Assembly: GCA_018712905.1 (NCBI GenBank)
Contig: DVGD01000054.1
Coordinates: forward strand, 1-13,980
Direction of reading: 5' to 3'
Length of the DNA: 13,980 bases
Origin: Candidatus Avoscillospira stercoripullorum
GTDB taxonomy: Bacteria > Bacillota > Clostridia > Oscillospirales > Oscillospiraceae
The position numbers were made by a program, and so were the translations under genes. Under the pieces are notes generated by a model. It was not told the origin of the DNA, ran no database searches, and worked only from the letters and a program-made list of their open reading frames with translations. Shown here in pieces: positions 7,086-13,980 of this stretch (position 1 is its first letter; every line of letters begins with the position of its first letter).

Positions 7086-8270
7086 TTGCGATGGATCGAC
7101 TACGCCCTCAAAAAAGCGGGCGCATCCACGATTTTGGAATTTCAAAAGCGGCACGGCCTCCTGGAGACCGGCGAGGCGGATCTGGTCACGTCCCGGCGGC
7201 TGTGGGACTATCTGGTGGGCTATCAGTACCACCGCATGGAGCCGCGCCAGACGCTCTACCAGGTGGCGCAGCTCTACCATACCACCATCCAGGCCATCTG
7301 GGCGGGGAACAGCGGGATGCCGCCGGGCGGCCCCGTGCCGGGGCAGGTGATTCGGGTGCCGGTGGAGTGTCGGGTGGTGCCCTGGGACGCGCCCTTTGAA
7401 AGCGCATTGGAGCAGGTCTTTTTGGACGGACTCCATGCCCGCTGCCGCTGGCTCTCATCCGAACCACTGACCAAAACCAGAGGCGGTCGGACGGTGTGGA
7501 TGCTGCGGCTGGGCACGGGACCCAGGCGGGTGATGCTCACCGGCGGCCACCACGGAAACGAGTGGATCACCAGCCTCCTTTTGTGGCGGCTTTTGGAGGA
7601 CTACATCACGGCCATCCGAGACGAGGGAGCGCTCTTCGGCTTTGCCGCCCGGGGACTTTTGCGGCGGACGACGCTTTGCATGGTGCCCCTGGTGAATCCC
7701 GATGGAGCGGACATTGCCTGCGGTGCTGCCTCTCCCGCGGAGATGGAGGCAGCCGCTGCCATGTCGGAGCACGTGGCATTTCCAACCGGCTGGAAGGCCA
7801 ACGGCGCGGGGGTGGATCTCAACCTCAACTATCCGGTGGGCTGGGAGGAGGCCAAAGCCATCAAGGCGGCCGCTGGCGTCACCGCACCGACTGCCCGGGA
7901 CTATCCCGGCCAGGCGCCCCTGGATCAGCCGGAGAGCCGGGCGCTCTATGACTATACCCGCCGCTTTGCGCCCCACGCCGTGGCGGCCTTTCATACCCAG
8001 GGCGGGGAAATCTACGCCGCCGACCGCCGAGGCAAGATCCCGGACGAAGCGCTGGCCAAGCGCCTGGCCTCGGCCTCGGGCTACCGCCTATGCGACCCGG
8101 CGCCGGAGAGCGCCCATGGCGGGTATCGGGATTGGTTCCTCGAGGAGTACCACAGACCGGCCTTCACCATCGAAGCAGGCCACGGTGAAAACCCCCTGCC
8201 GCTTTCAGACCTTCCCCAGCTCTATGAGGAAAACCTTCCCATTTTTGCCCTCTTTTTAGCCATGACATGA
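7086..8270 (+). CDS. PG_binding-LysM-M14 zinc peptidase (gamma-D-Glu-diamino acid endopeptidase I-like), 394 aa
   Basis: Predicted zinc peptidase that cuts peptidoglycan stem peptides, resembling endopeptidase I of Lysinibacillus sphaericus and YqgT of Bacillus. A short peptidoglycan-binding-like helix domain comes first (about 3-45: FQKRHGL, then TG). A LysM-like domain follows (about 50-93), then the M14 catalytic domain (about 110-392). Zinc ligands are expected at H156 and E159 (HGNE) and H303 (AFHTQGG). GVDLNLNYP (242-250) is the substrate-site motif, and the catalytic Glu is E363 in TIEAGHGENP. There is no signal peptide or membrane segment, as in endopeptidase I, which acts during sporulation; that role is inferred. 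The start is a TTG at 7086, with GGAGGGG (7072-7078) 7 bases upstream. The ATG at 7079 is out of frame. It has no convincing promoter of its own after the preceding terminator. Confidence 0.9.
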   Translation: MRWIDYALKKAGASTILEFQKRHGLLETGEADLVTSRRLWDYLVGYQYHRMEPRQTLYQVAQLYHTTIQAIWAGNSGMPPGGPVPGQVIRVPVECRVVPWDAPFESALEQVFLDGLHARCRWLSSEPLTKTRGGRTVWMLRLGTGPRRVMLTGGHHGNEWITSLLLWRLLEDYITAIRDEGALFGFAARGLLRRTTLCMVPLVNPDGADIACGAASPAEMEAAAAMSEHVAFPTGWKANGAGVDLNLNYPVGWEEAKAIKAAAGVTAPTARDYPGQAPLDQPESRALYDYTRRFAPHAVAAFHTQGGEIYAADRRGKIPDEALAKRLASASGYRLCDPAPESAHGGYRDWFLEEYHRPAFTIEAGHGENPLPLSDLPQLYEENLPIFALFLAMT

Positions 8271-8271
8271 G

Positions 8272-8308
8272 CGACAAAGGACACCGCCTAGCGCGGTGTC
8301 CTTTGTCG
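8272..8308. terminator. Long perfect hairpin after the M14 peptidase
   Basis: Arms of 16 bases (8272-8287 and 8293-8308) are perfectly complementary around a 5-base loop, starting 2 bases after the stop codon. The strength and position suggest transcript termination or 3'-end protection. However, no T-run follows on either strand, so it is not a textbook intrinsic terminator. Confidence 0.65.
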
Positions 8309-8937
8309 TGCAGCAACACGATATTTGTATTTAAGGAAACAAAAGCACTGCGAGACAAGAAGGAAGGCGTTTAACAAGGGGAGAAATTCCAAGAATAAGA
8401 GCCCAATTACCCGGTAGGTCATGGGGTTGAATCTGTATATATAGTGGAGCGAATGTCGCTGTGAATGAGAGAATCATGCAGGCGGCATTTTTTGTTTCTG
8501 CTTAATTATTCGACGTTCAGCTTTTCTCTCCGTGCAGTATAAAGGCACGCTGTATGCGCTCTCCATATATCCAAATTATATTTTGAACACAAGCGATTGC
8601 TTGAAATAAGATACCTTAAAATCAGAATAAAAAAATGCAAAGACAAAGATGATTCGAAATGATAATATGTATATGTCTATGCAAAACACCTAGAAATACA
8701 CTTAAAATGCTGTTTGCGGTTTAAGAATTAATCGCGGCAGCGTACTTTTGTTTTACTGATATCGCGCTGTAAGAAGATAAGCGATTTGCATCTTGTGGCA
8801 AGAGAGTTTGCACATGACATAATCAGTTTTGTGTTCCCCGAGGGGAGGTAGTAAAAACTTTTTATTGATAGGTAAATATGTAGGGTGAACAGTATTATTA
8901 ATTGCAAAAGGTTGGAGAAAAGGTAAGGAGGAGAAAT
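8309..8937. other. AT-rich intergenic region upstream of the GH127-like gene
   Basis: These 629 bases hold no convincing gene. Composition is clearly richer in A/T than the flanking coding DNA, most strongly at 8580-8720. Visible structures are a terminator-like hairpin at 8454-8492, a small stem-loop (CGTGC 8531-8535 with GCACG 8545-8549) and a weak hairpin at 8825-8859 followed by TTTTT. Promoter-like pairs exist, such as TTGAAC (8583) with TAAGAT (8607) at an 18-base spacing. In such AT-rich DNA they are weak evidence, so no promoter is assigned. The downstream gene probably has a long leader. Confidence 0.6.
8454..8492 (+). terminator. Orphan terminator-like hairpin
   Basis: ATGTCGCT (8454-8461) can pair with GGCGGCAT (8479-8486), allowing two G-U pairs, and the stem is followed by a run of six to seven T. 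No coding sequence precedes it within 180 bases. It may therefore end a small non-coding RNA or be a remnant of a lost gene or element. Confidence 0.4.
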
Positions 8938-11900
8938 ATGAAAAGAGGATCATCCCTATGGCGAAGCGTCATTTGCTTTCTGCTGTGCATTTCTTTGCTG
9001 TTTTCGTACGCGGTAGCAGCGCTGGCAGATCAAGCGAGTGAAAGGGAGGGAAATCAGAACTATTTCAGCAACCAGGGTGAACTGGTAGACGATGCCTTCA
9101 CCATGCTTCCTTTGGGCGCGGTGCAGCCGGAGGAATGGCTGCGCGAGCAGCTTCTGCTCCAAAAGGAAGGCCTGCTTGGCAATATGCAGGACAATTATCC
9201 CATCTATAGCGACTCCAATGGCTGGCGCGGCGGCAGTGGCGACACCTGGGAAAAAGGTCCCTACTATTTCCGCGGCCTGACGCAGACTGCCTTCATCTTA
9301 GATGATGAGGAGCTCAAGGCAAAGGCCATGGAGTGGATCGACTGGACCTTGGACAATCAGCGGGAGAACGGCTTTATGGGACCCAGCCAGGACGGCGACG
9401 GTGCCAACAAATCCTGGGACTGGTGGCCGCGGATGGTGGTGCTTCTCACCTTACAGGACTACTACGAGGCAACCGAGTACTACGGCGATCCCGATGAGCG
9501 GGTATTACCCTTCCTGGAGAATTACTTCCGCTATCAGCTCGAGCACATTGACGAGTGGCCTTTAAACCAGTACTGGGACGAGGCGCGTGGCGGCGACAAC
9601 ATCGAAGTAGTGCTCTGGCTCTACAATCGCCTGTATGACGCTTCTAACCCCGATGCCACGGACTGGCTTATCACCCTGGCCAACAAGCTCTATCAGTCCA
9701 CCTACAAATGGACAGATATTTTGCAGGATACCACATCCCGCCAGCACGTGGTCAACACCACCCAGGGTCTTAAGACCCCGGCTGTGATGTATCAGATTAC
9801 CGGCGCGGAGAAGGATAAGACGGCGCTGCGCTACGGCATTGAGAACTACTCCATCGACCATGGCCGCGTGGACGGCCTGGCCAATGCCGACGAGGCTGCC
9901 CGAGAGAACTATCCCTACCGCGGCACGGAGCTTTGCTCCATTTCCGAGGGCATTCTCTCTGAGTCGATTTCCATGCGGATCTTGGGCGAGGGCTGGATCG
10001 GCGACGATCTCGAGAGCCTGGCCTACAACTCCCTGCCGGCGGCATATTCCCCCGATCTACGGAATCAAACCTACTATCAGGCGCAAAATCAGGTGATGCT
10101 GACCCACGGCACCCATGATTTTGACCAGGATCACGGCGACGACATTGCCTTCGGCGCTTTCAGCGGCTTTGAATGCTGCTTCCCCAACGGCCATATGGGC
10201 TGGCCGAAGTTTGTCCAGTCCATGTGGATGGGCACCCGGGACAACGGCCTGGCCATTGTGGCCTACGGCCCCAACACCGTCACGGCCAAGGTGGCCGACG
10301 GCAAGACTGCGGTCTTCACCCAGAGCACCAATTATCCCTTTGAAGAGACCGTGACGCTCACCTACAGCGGCGACACGGCCGCGTTCCCCCTCAAGCTGCG
10401 CATCCCCGAGTGGTGCGAGGGTTGGACGATTCTGCTCAACGGCGAGCGCGTTACCGGCGACGTGGTTAACGGCTATCTGACCATCAACCGCACCTTCCAG
10501 AAGGGCGACACCATTGAGCTGGTGTTTCCCATGCAGGTGGAGCTATCCACCTGGTACAATAACGCCCTTTCGGTGAAGTACGGCCCGCTGATCTTCGGCG
10601 TCAAGGTGGAAGAGGACTGGCGCGATACCGATGATTTCTCCATTACAGGGTATCGCCAGGAGGTGGAGCCCTTCACCTTTAAGGAGACCTATCCTGCCAG
10701 CGCCTGGAACTATGCCCTGGTCATCGACGAGGACGATATCCAGGGCTCCTTCGAGGTGGTACGAACCGATGAGGTGGCCGCCCAGCCCTTCAACGTCTCC
10801 ACCGCGCCCATCACTTTAAAGGTCACCGGGCAGCTGGTGCCGGACTGGAAGCTCATGGGCAACTCTGTGCCTGAGGCGCCTTATTCGCCCCTGGCGGCAG
10901 ATACGTCCCTGCAAACGGAGATTGAGCTGATTCCCACGGGCTGTACCCGCATGCACATCAATCAGATTCCCTGGGTTGGCGAGGCTGAGGACACGGTGAT
11001 CCGAGAGGCCACCACGGCGGAGACCTATACCTATGAGGGCGAAAAGACCGTGCAGTTTGACAACGTGATCGTCCCTGACGCCGACGACTATACCATGGTC
11101 GTGACCTATTCCGGCTCCGGCGATCTGACCCTCAATGTCAACACCAAGTACACGCAGGAGCTTACCTTCCCCGCCGGTCAGACCACGGTAACTGTAGAGA
11201 ATCTGCAGGATCTGGTGACGGATTCGGCCTTCCGCTTCTGCTATGAGCACTATAACCGCGTGCGCTTCACCGGAAACGACGCCGTGACCATCGAGAAAAT
11301 CGAGATCATCCCCATCGGTACCTTCGAGGAACCCAAGGTGACCAGTTCCAGTGCCACCATGGACTCCATCAAGCTCACCACCAACATCGACCGTGCCGAC
11401 GGCTTCTATACGGTGTACTATGGCACCGAAAGCGGCAGCTACACCATGACCTCGGAGGGACACCACGAGCGGATCGCGTATTTGTCCGGCCTGGAAGCCG
11501 ATACGACCTATTATGTGCAGCTTGAGATGCGCGTGAACGGCGTGCTCACCAGAACGCAAGAGTACACCGTGAAAACCCTTGCCGAGGAGAGCGACATCAC
11601 TGACCCGTGGAGCGTCCCCGGCGCCTTTACAGACGATTTCAGCGACGTCACAGAAAGTAAGGATCGCTGGATCGTTCTTGGTGACAGCGTTGTGACGTAT
11701 TCTGGCGGCAAGATGAACATTGGCGACAGCCTGAATATCAAGGCTGTGGCCGGCAGCGAGAACTGGCAGAACTACACCGTGGAGGCTACCCTCAATCCCG
11801 GCGAAAGCGGCCGTGACTGCGGCGTGATGTTCCGCACAACCAATGCCAGCGACTCTGGCCCCGATGCCTACAACGGCTACTATGTGGGCGTGAAGGAAGG

Positions 11901-13980
11901 AGCCGTTATTGTCGGCTATGCCGACGGCGGCTGGAACCAGATGGGAAGCGAAATCCCTGCCGCCATCGAAAAGAACCAGGAATGCAATCTCAAGGTCGTG
12001 GTGGTGGGGGATCAATTCGCCATCTTTGTCGACGGCGTGCAGGTCGGCGGCATCATTACGCCCCCTGTGGCGTATACAAGCGGCCAGGTGGGGCTTCGCT
12101 CTTATAACAACCCCTTTACCTGCGACACTTTCACCGTGCGCGCGGTGAGCGATGACGAAAAGGCACTCTTCGCTCATGCCTTTGTGGGCTTCACCGATGA
12201 CTTTGACGATATGGATGCCGACCCCTGGACTGCCCTGGGCGACACCGGCGCGGTCAGCTTTGACGGCGAGAAAATGAACGTCGCCTCCAGCAGCAACATC
12301 AAGGTGGTGGCCGGCGAGGAGAGCTGGACAGATTACACCGTGGAGGGCACCTTCACCTGCGGCGATGCAGCCAAAGATCAGAACTGCGGCCTCATGTTCC
12401 GCACCACGGGTGCAACGAATGAAAACCCCGATTCGTATCAAGGCTATTACGTCGGCATTGGCACATTTGGCGGCATCAAGGGCATTGTGGTCGGATATGG
12501 CAACAACAACTGGAACTTTATGGAGACCATCCCCTATGATTATACGGCGGACACCCCCTACACCCTCAAGGTCGTGGTGGTTGGCAACCAGTTTGCCGTC
12601 TACGTCAACGGTGAGTTCCAGAAGATCTTCACCAGCGACCTGTTTACCCAGGGACAGGTGGGCGTGCGCTCGTACCAGTTCCCCTTCACCTGCGATGATT
12701 TCACCGTCCGCGAAGTGACCGAGGCAGAAAAGCAGGTGTTTGAAACCGGCTTTGTCGGCTTTACGGACAATTTCAGCGACACCGATCCTGCCCCTTGGAC
12801 TGTCCTGGGCGACACCGGCGCGGTCGGCTTTGACGGCGAGAAGATGGTGGTCGGACACAGCAACAACATCAAGGTGGTGGCCGGCGACGAAAGCTGGACG
12901 GACTACACCGTGGAGGGAACCTTCGTGGGAAGTGTCGCGTCCGTGCAGGAAAACTGCGGCCTGATGTTCCGAACCACCAATGCCACCGGCGAAAATGCCG
13001 ACAGCTACAATGGCTACTATGTGGGTCTTGGCATTTTCGGCGGCGTAAAGGGTGTTGTGGTCGGCTATGGCGCCTACGGCTGGAACTTAATTAAGACCAT
13101 CCCCTTTGACTATCAGGCGGGTGTGGCCTACCGGCTGCGGGTGGCTGTCGTGGGCAATTTCTTCGCCATTTACGTTGACGACGTGCTTATGGGCGTCATC
13201 AGCGACAACCGCTACGCTGCCGGACAGGTGGGCGTGCGCTCTTACGAATTCCCCTTCACCTGCGACGATTTCTCGGTGCGAGCAGTGAGCGAGGCGGAGA
13301 TGGCGGACATCAACAGAGCTACCTTCATTCTCGAAACAGACGGCACCACCTCCTTTAATGAAGGTGCCCAAATCCAATTCGCAACGCTGGGCGGCTCCTA
13401 TACTTATAAGATCCAGTACGGCACTGAGCCTGGCGTCTACACCCATGAGTACGTGGAGCTTACCACCAAGCGCAACCCCGACAAGATGTCCATTTCCGGT
13501 CTTGACAACGGAACTACTTACTACATGCGCGTAGTTGCCATGTCCGGCGGCGAGGTGGTCGCGTGGTCGGACGAGGTGACCGTCACCCCCGGCGAAATCG
13601 ATCATCCTCAGGACGAAATCAACAATCTTCAGAACTTGTTGAACGAGGCCAAGGCCGTGGAGGAGAAGTCCTCCGTGCTGAAGGATCGCATCGCCTTTGC
13701 GGAGGACATGCTGGTGCTGGAAGGCGTGAACAGAATGGATCTCACCACCGCCCAGGCCTGCCTGCAAAGTGCCATGAACCAAAATGAGCACGATCTCAGC
13801 GAGGAAGAGGACGTCCATACCCACACATTGACCCTGGTGCCTTCAGAGACAGCCACCTGCGCCGCCATGGGGCACACCGCCTATTACACCTGCTCCGGCT
13901 GTAACGAGTGGTTCGCCGATGCAGAAGGCAAGGAGATCATCTCCGATCACAGCAGCGTCATCACGGACAAGGATCCCAAC
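8938..13980 (+). CDS. Secreted multidomain GH127-like (DUF1680) glycosidase, probable beta-L-arabinofuranosidase; 3' end beyond window
   Basis: The frame is open for 1681 codons to the window end. AAGGAGG (8925-8931) lies 6 bases before the ATG. A Sec signal peptide is evident (MKRGSS, hydrophobic core 11-26, likely cleavage after ALA at 30). Residues about 45-680 match the GH127/DUF1680 fold: PLGAVQPEEWL near the start, WEKGPYY, SWDWWPRM. E331-x-C333 and C413-C414 (in ECCFPN) correspond to the zinc ligands and nucleophilic Cys of GH127 beta-L-arabinofuranosidases. E319 is an acid/base candidate. Then come a possible carbohydrate-binding beta domain (about 682-792), a fibronectin-III domain (about 796-882), three lectin-like modules (897-1461), a second fibronectin-III domain (about 1465-1552), a charged helical stretch (about 1553-1625) and a Cys-rich repeat (C1641, C1652, C1655). 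It is likely a secreted or wall-attached plant-glycan enzyme. The exact substrate is unproven, and any anchor lies outside the window. Confidence 0.9.
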   Translation, partial: MKRGSSLWRSVICFLLCISLLFSYAVAALADQASEREGNQNYFSNQGELVDDAFTMLPLGAVQPEEWLREQLLLQKEGLLGNMQDNYPIYSDSNGWRGGSGDTWEKGPYYFRGLTQTAFILDDEELKAKAMEWIDWTLDNQRENGFMGPSQDGDGANKSWDWWPRMVVLLTLQDYYEATEYYGDPDERVLPFLENYFRYQLEHIDEWPLNQYWDEARGGDNIEVVLWLYNRLYDASNPDATDWLITLANKLYQSTYKWTDILQDTTSRQHVVNTTQGLKTPAVMYQITGAEKDKTALRYGIENYSIDHGRVDGLANADEAARENYPYRGTELCSISEGILSESISMRILGEGWIGDDLESLAYNSLPAAYSPDLRNQTYYQAQNQVMLTHGTHDFDQDHGDDIAFGAFSGFECCFPNGHMGWPKFVQSMWMGTRDNGLAIVAYGPNTVTAKVADGKTAVFTQSTNYPFEETVTLTYSGDTAAFPLKLRIPEWCEGWTILLNGERVTGDVVNGYLTINRTFQKGDTIELVFPMQVELSTWYNNALSVKYGPLIFGVKVEEDWRDTDDFSITGYRQEVEPFTFKETYPASAWNYALVIDEDDIQGSFEVVRTDEVAAQPFNVSTAPITLKVTGQLVPDWKLMGNSVPEAPYSPLAADTSLQTEIELIPTGCTRMHINQIPWVGEAEDTVIREATTAETYTYEGEKTVQFDNVIVPDADDYTMVVTYSGSGDLTLNVNTKYTQELTFPAGQTTVTVENLQDLVTDSAFRFCYEHYNRVRFTGNDAVTIEKIEIIPIGTFEEPKVTSSSATMDSIKLTTNIDRADGFYTVYYGTESGSYTMTSEGHHERIAYLSGLEADTTYYVQLEMRVNGVLTRTQEYTVKTLAEESDITDPWSVPGAFTDDFSDVTESKDRWIVLGDSVVTYSGGKMNIGDSLNIKAVAGSENWQNYTVEATLNPGESGRDCGVMFRTTNASDSGPDAYNGYYVGVKEGAVIVGYADGGWNQMGSEIPAAIEKNQECNLKVVVVGDQFAIFVDGVQVGGIITPPVAYTSGQVGLRSYNNPFTCDTFTVRAVSDDEKALFAHAFVGFTDDFDDMDADPWTALGDTGAVSFDGEKMNVASSSNIKVVAGEESWTDYTVEGTFTCGDAAKDQNCGLMFRTTGATNENPDSYQGYYVGIGTFGGIKGIVVGYGNNNWNFMETIPYDYTADTPYTLKVVVVGNQFAVYVNGEFQKIFTSDLFTQGQVGVRSYQFPFTCDDFTVREVTEAEKQVFETGFVGFTDNFSDTDPAPWTVLGDTGAVGFDGEKMVVGHSNNIKVVAGDESWTDYTVEGTFVGSVASVQENCGLMFRTTNATGENADSYNGYYVGLGIFGGVKGVVVGYGAYGWNLIKTIPFDYQAGVAYRLRVAVVGNFFAIYVDDVLMGVISDNRYAAGQVGVRSYEFPFTCDDFSVRAVSEAEMADINRATFILETDGTTSFNEGAQIQFATLGGSYTYKIQYGTEPGVYTHEYVELTTKRNPDKMSISGLDNGTTYYMRVVAMSGGEVVAWSDEVTVTPGEIDHPQDEINNLQNLLNEAKAVEEKSSVLKDRIAFAEDMLVLEGVNRMDLTTAQACLQSAMNQNEHDLSEEEDVHTHTLTLVPSETATCAAMGHTAYYTCSGCNEWFADAEGKEIISDHSSVITDKDPN
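11626..13320 (+). repeat. Three tandem copies of a ~190-residue lectin-like module inside the GH127-like gene
   Basis: Copies start at 11626, 12190 and 12760 (periods 564 and 570 bases) and the last ends near 13320. Each begins FTD(D/N)F, has a Trp-x-x-Leu-Gly-Asp stretch, then NIK(A/V)VAG, (D/N)CG(L/V)MFRTT, GYYVG, VGYG/A and GQVG(L/V)RSY, and closes with PFTCD. Copies 2 and 3 are much closer to each other than to copy 1; they share an identical 21-base stretch from CTGGGCGAC. The pattern fits a concanavalin A/LamG-like (DUF1080-like) beta-sandwich, probably carbohydrate-binding; the exact family is uncertain. Confidence 0.85.

Noticed and set aside
8401..8445. Possible tRNA-like or attachment-site remnant (GGTTGAATC resembling a T-loop)
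   Set aside because: No acceptor, anticodon or D-arm pairing could be built around it, and no integrase or matching repeat is seen in the window.
8753..8953. 66-codon minus-strand open frame in the AT-rich intergenic region
   Set aside because: It has no ribosome binding site, overlaps the start and Shine-Dalgarno sequence of the GH127-like gene, and has no recognisable protein feature.
10816..12858. 680-codon open frame on the minus strand opposite the GH127-like gene
   Set aside because: It is antisense to the strongly supported plus-strand frame. Its His/Gly/Val-rich repeats mirror the three lectin-like copies, it has no ribosome binding site or family motif, and GC-rich codon bias explains its length.

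Overview
The window reads as chromosomal DNA of a GC-rich Clostridia, most likely a gut-type Oscillospiraceae relative (the Flavonifractor/Oscillibacter/Intestinimonas sort). That is an inference from GC-rich coding DNA, strong AGGAGG-type ribosome binding sites, a SpoIIIE/FtsK translocase, an ECF-type S component, a sporulation-type LysM-M14 peptidase and hairpin-rich intergenic repeats. No rRNA, tRNA, CRISPR array, transposase or integrase is visible.

Left part, minus strand (about 1-2630): a hairpin-rich intergenic element (60-151) and a terminator-like hairpin (179-210) follow the 3' end of a branched-chain aminotransferase (ilvE, 218-1282). Upstream of it lies an M20 family amidohydrolase (1395-2570). 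Each gene has its own recognisable sigma-A-like promoter, so both are probably transcribed separately although they point the same way. Both fit amino-acid metabolism: release of amino acids from N-acyl or peptide conjugates, and transamination of Leu/Ile/Val.

Middle, plus strand (about 2700-8310): uppP (2747-3577) and a SpoIIIE/FtsK DNA translocase (3594-6221), 16 bases apart and probably one transcript, serve wall-lipid recycling and chromosome segregation. A two-hairpin intergenic repeat (6222-6259) precedes a membrane S component of an ECF transporter (6374-6997), closed by a clear terminator (7011-7036). A PG_binding-LysM-M14 peptidase (7086-8270, TTG start) follows, ending in a long perfect hairpin (8272-8308).

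Right part (8309-13980): 629 bases of AT-rich intergenic DNA with an orphan terminator-like hairpin lead into one very large open reading frame, 8938 to the window end (1681 codons, 3' end missing). It encodes a secreted GH127-like (DUF1680) glycosidase carrying the Glu-x-Cys and Cys-Cys metal/nucleophile motifs of beta-L-arabinofuranosidases. After the catalytic part come a possible carbohydrate-binding domain, a fibronectin-III domain, three tandem lectin-like modules of about 190 residues, a second fibronectin-III domain, a helical segment and a Cys-rich C-terminal repeat. This modular surface or secreted plant-glycan enzyme is the most distinctive item. The rest is largely ordinary core genome. 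I see no clear multi-gene novel system.
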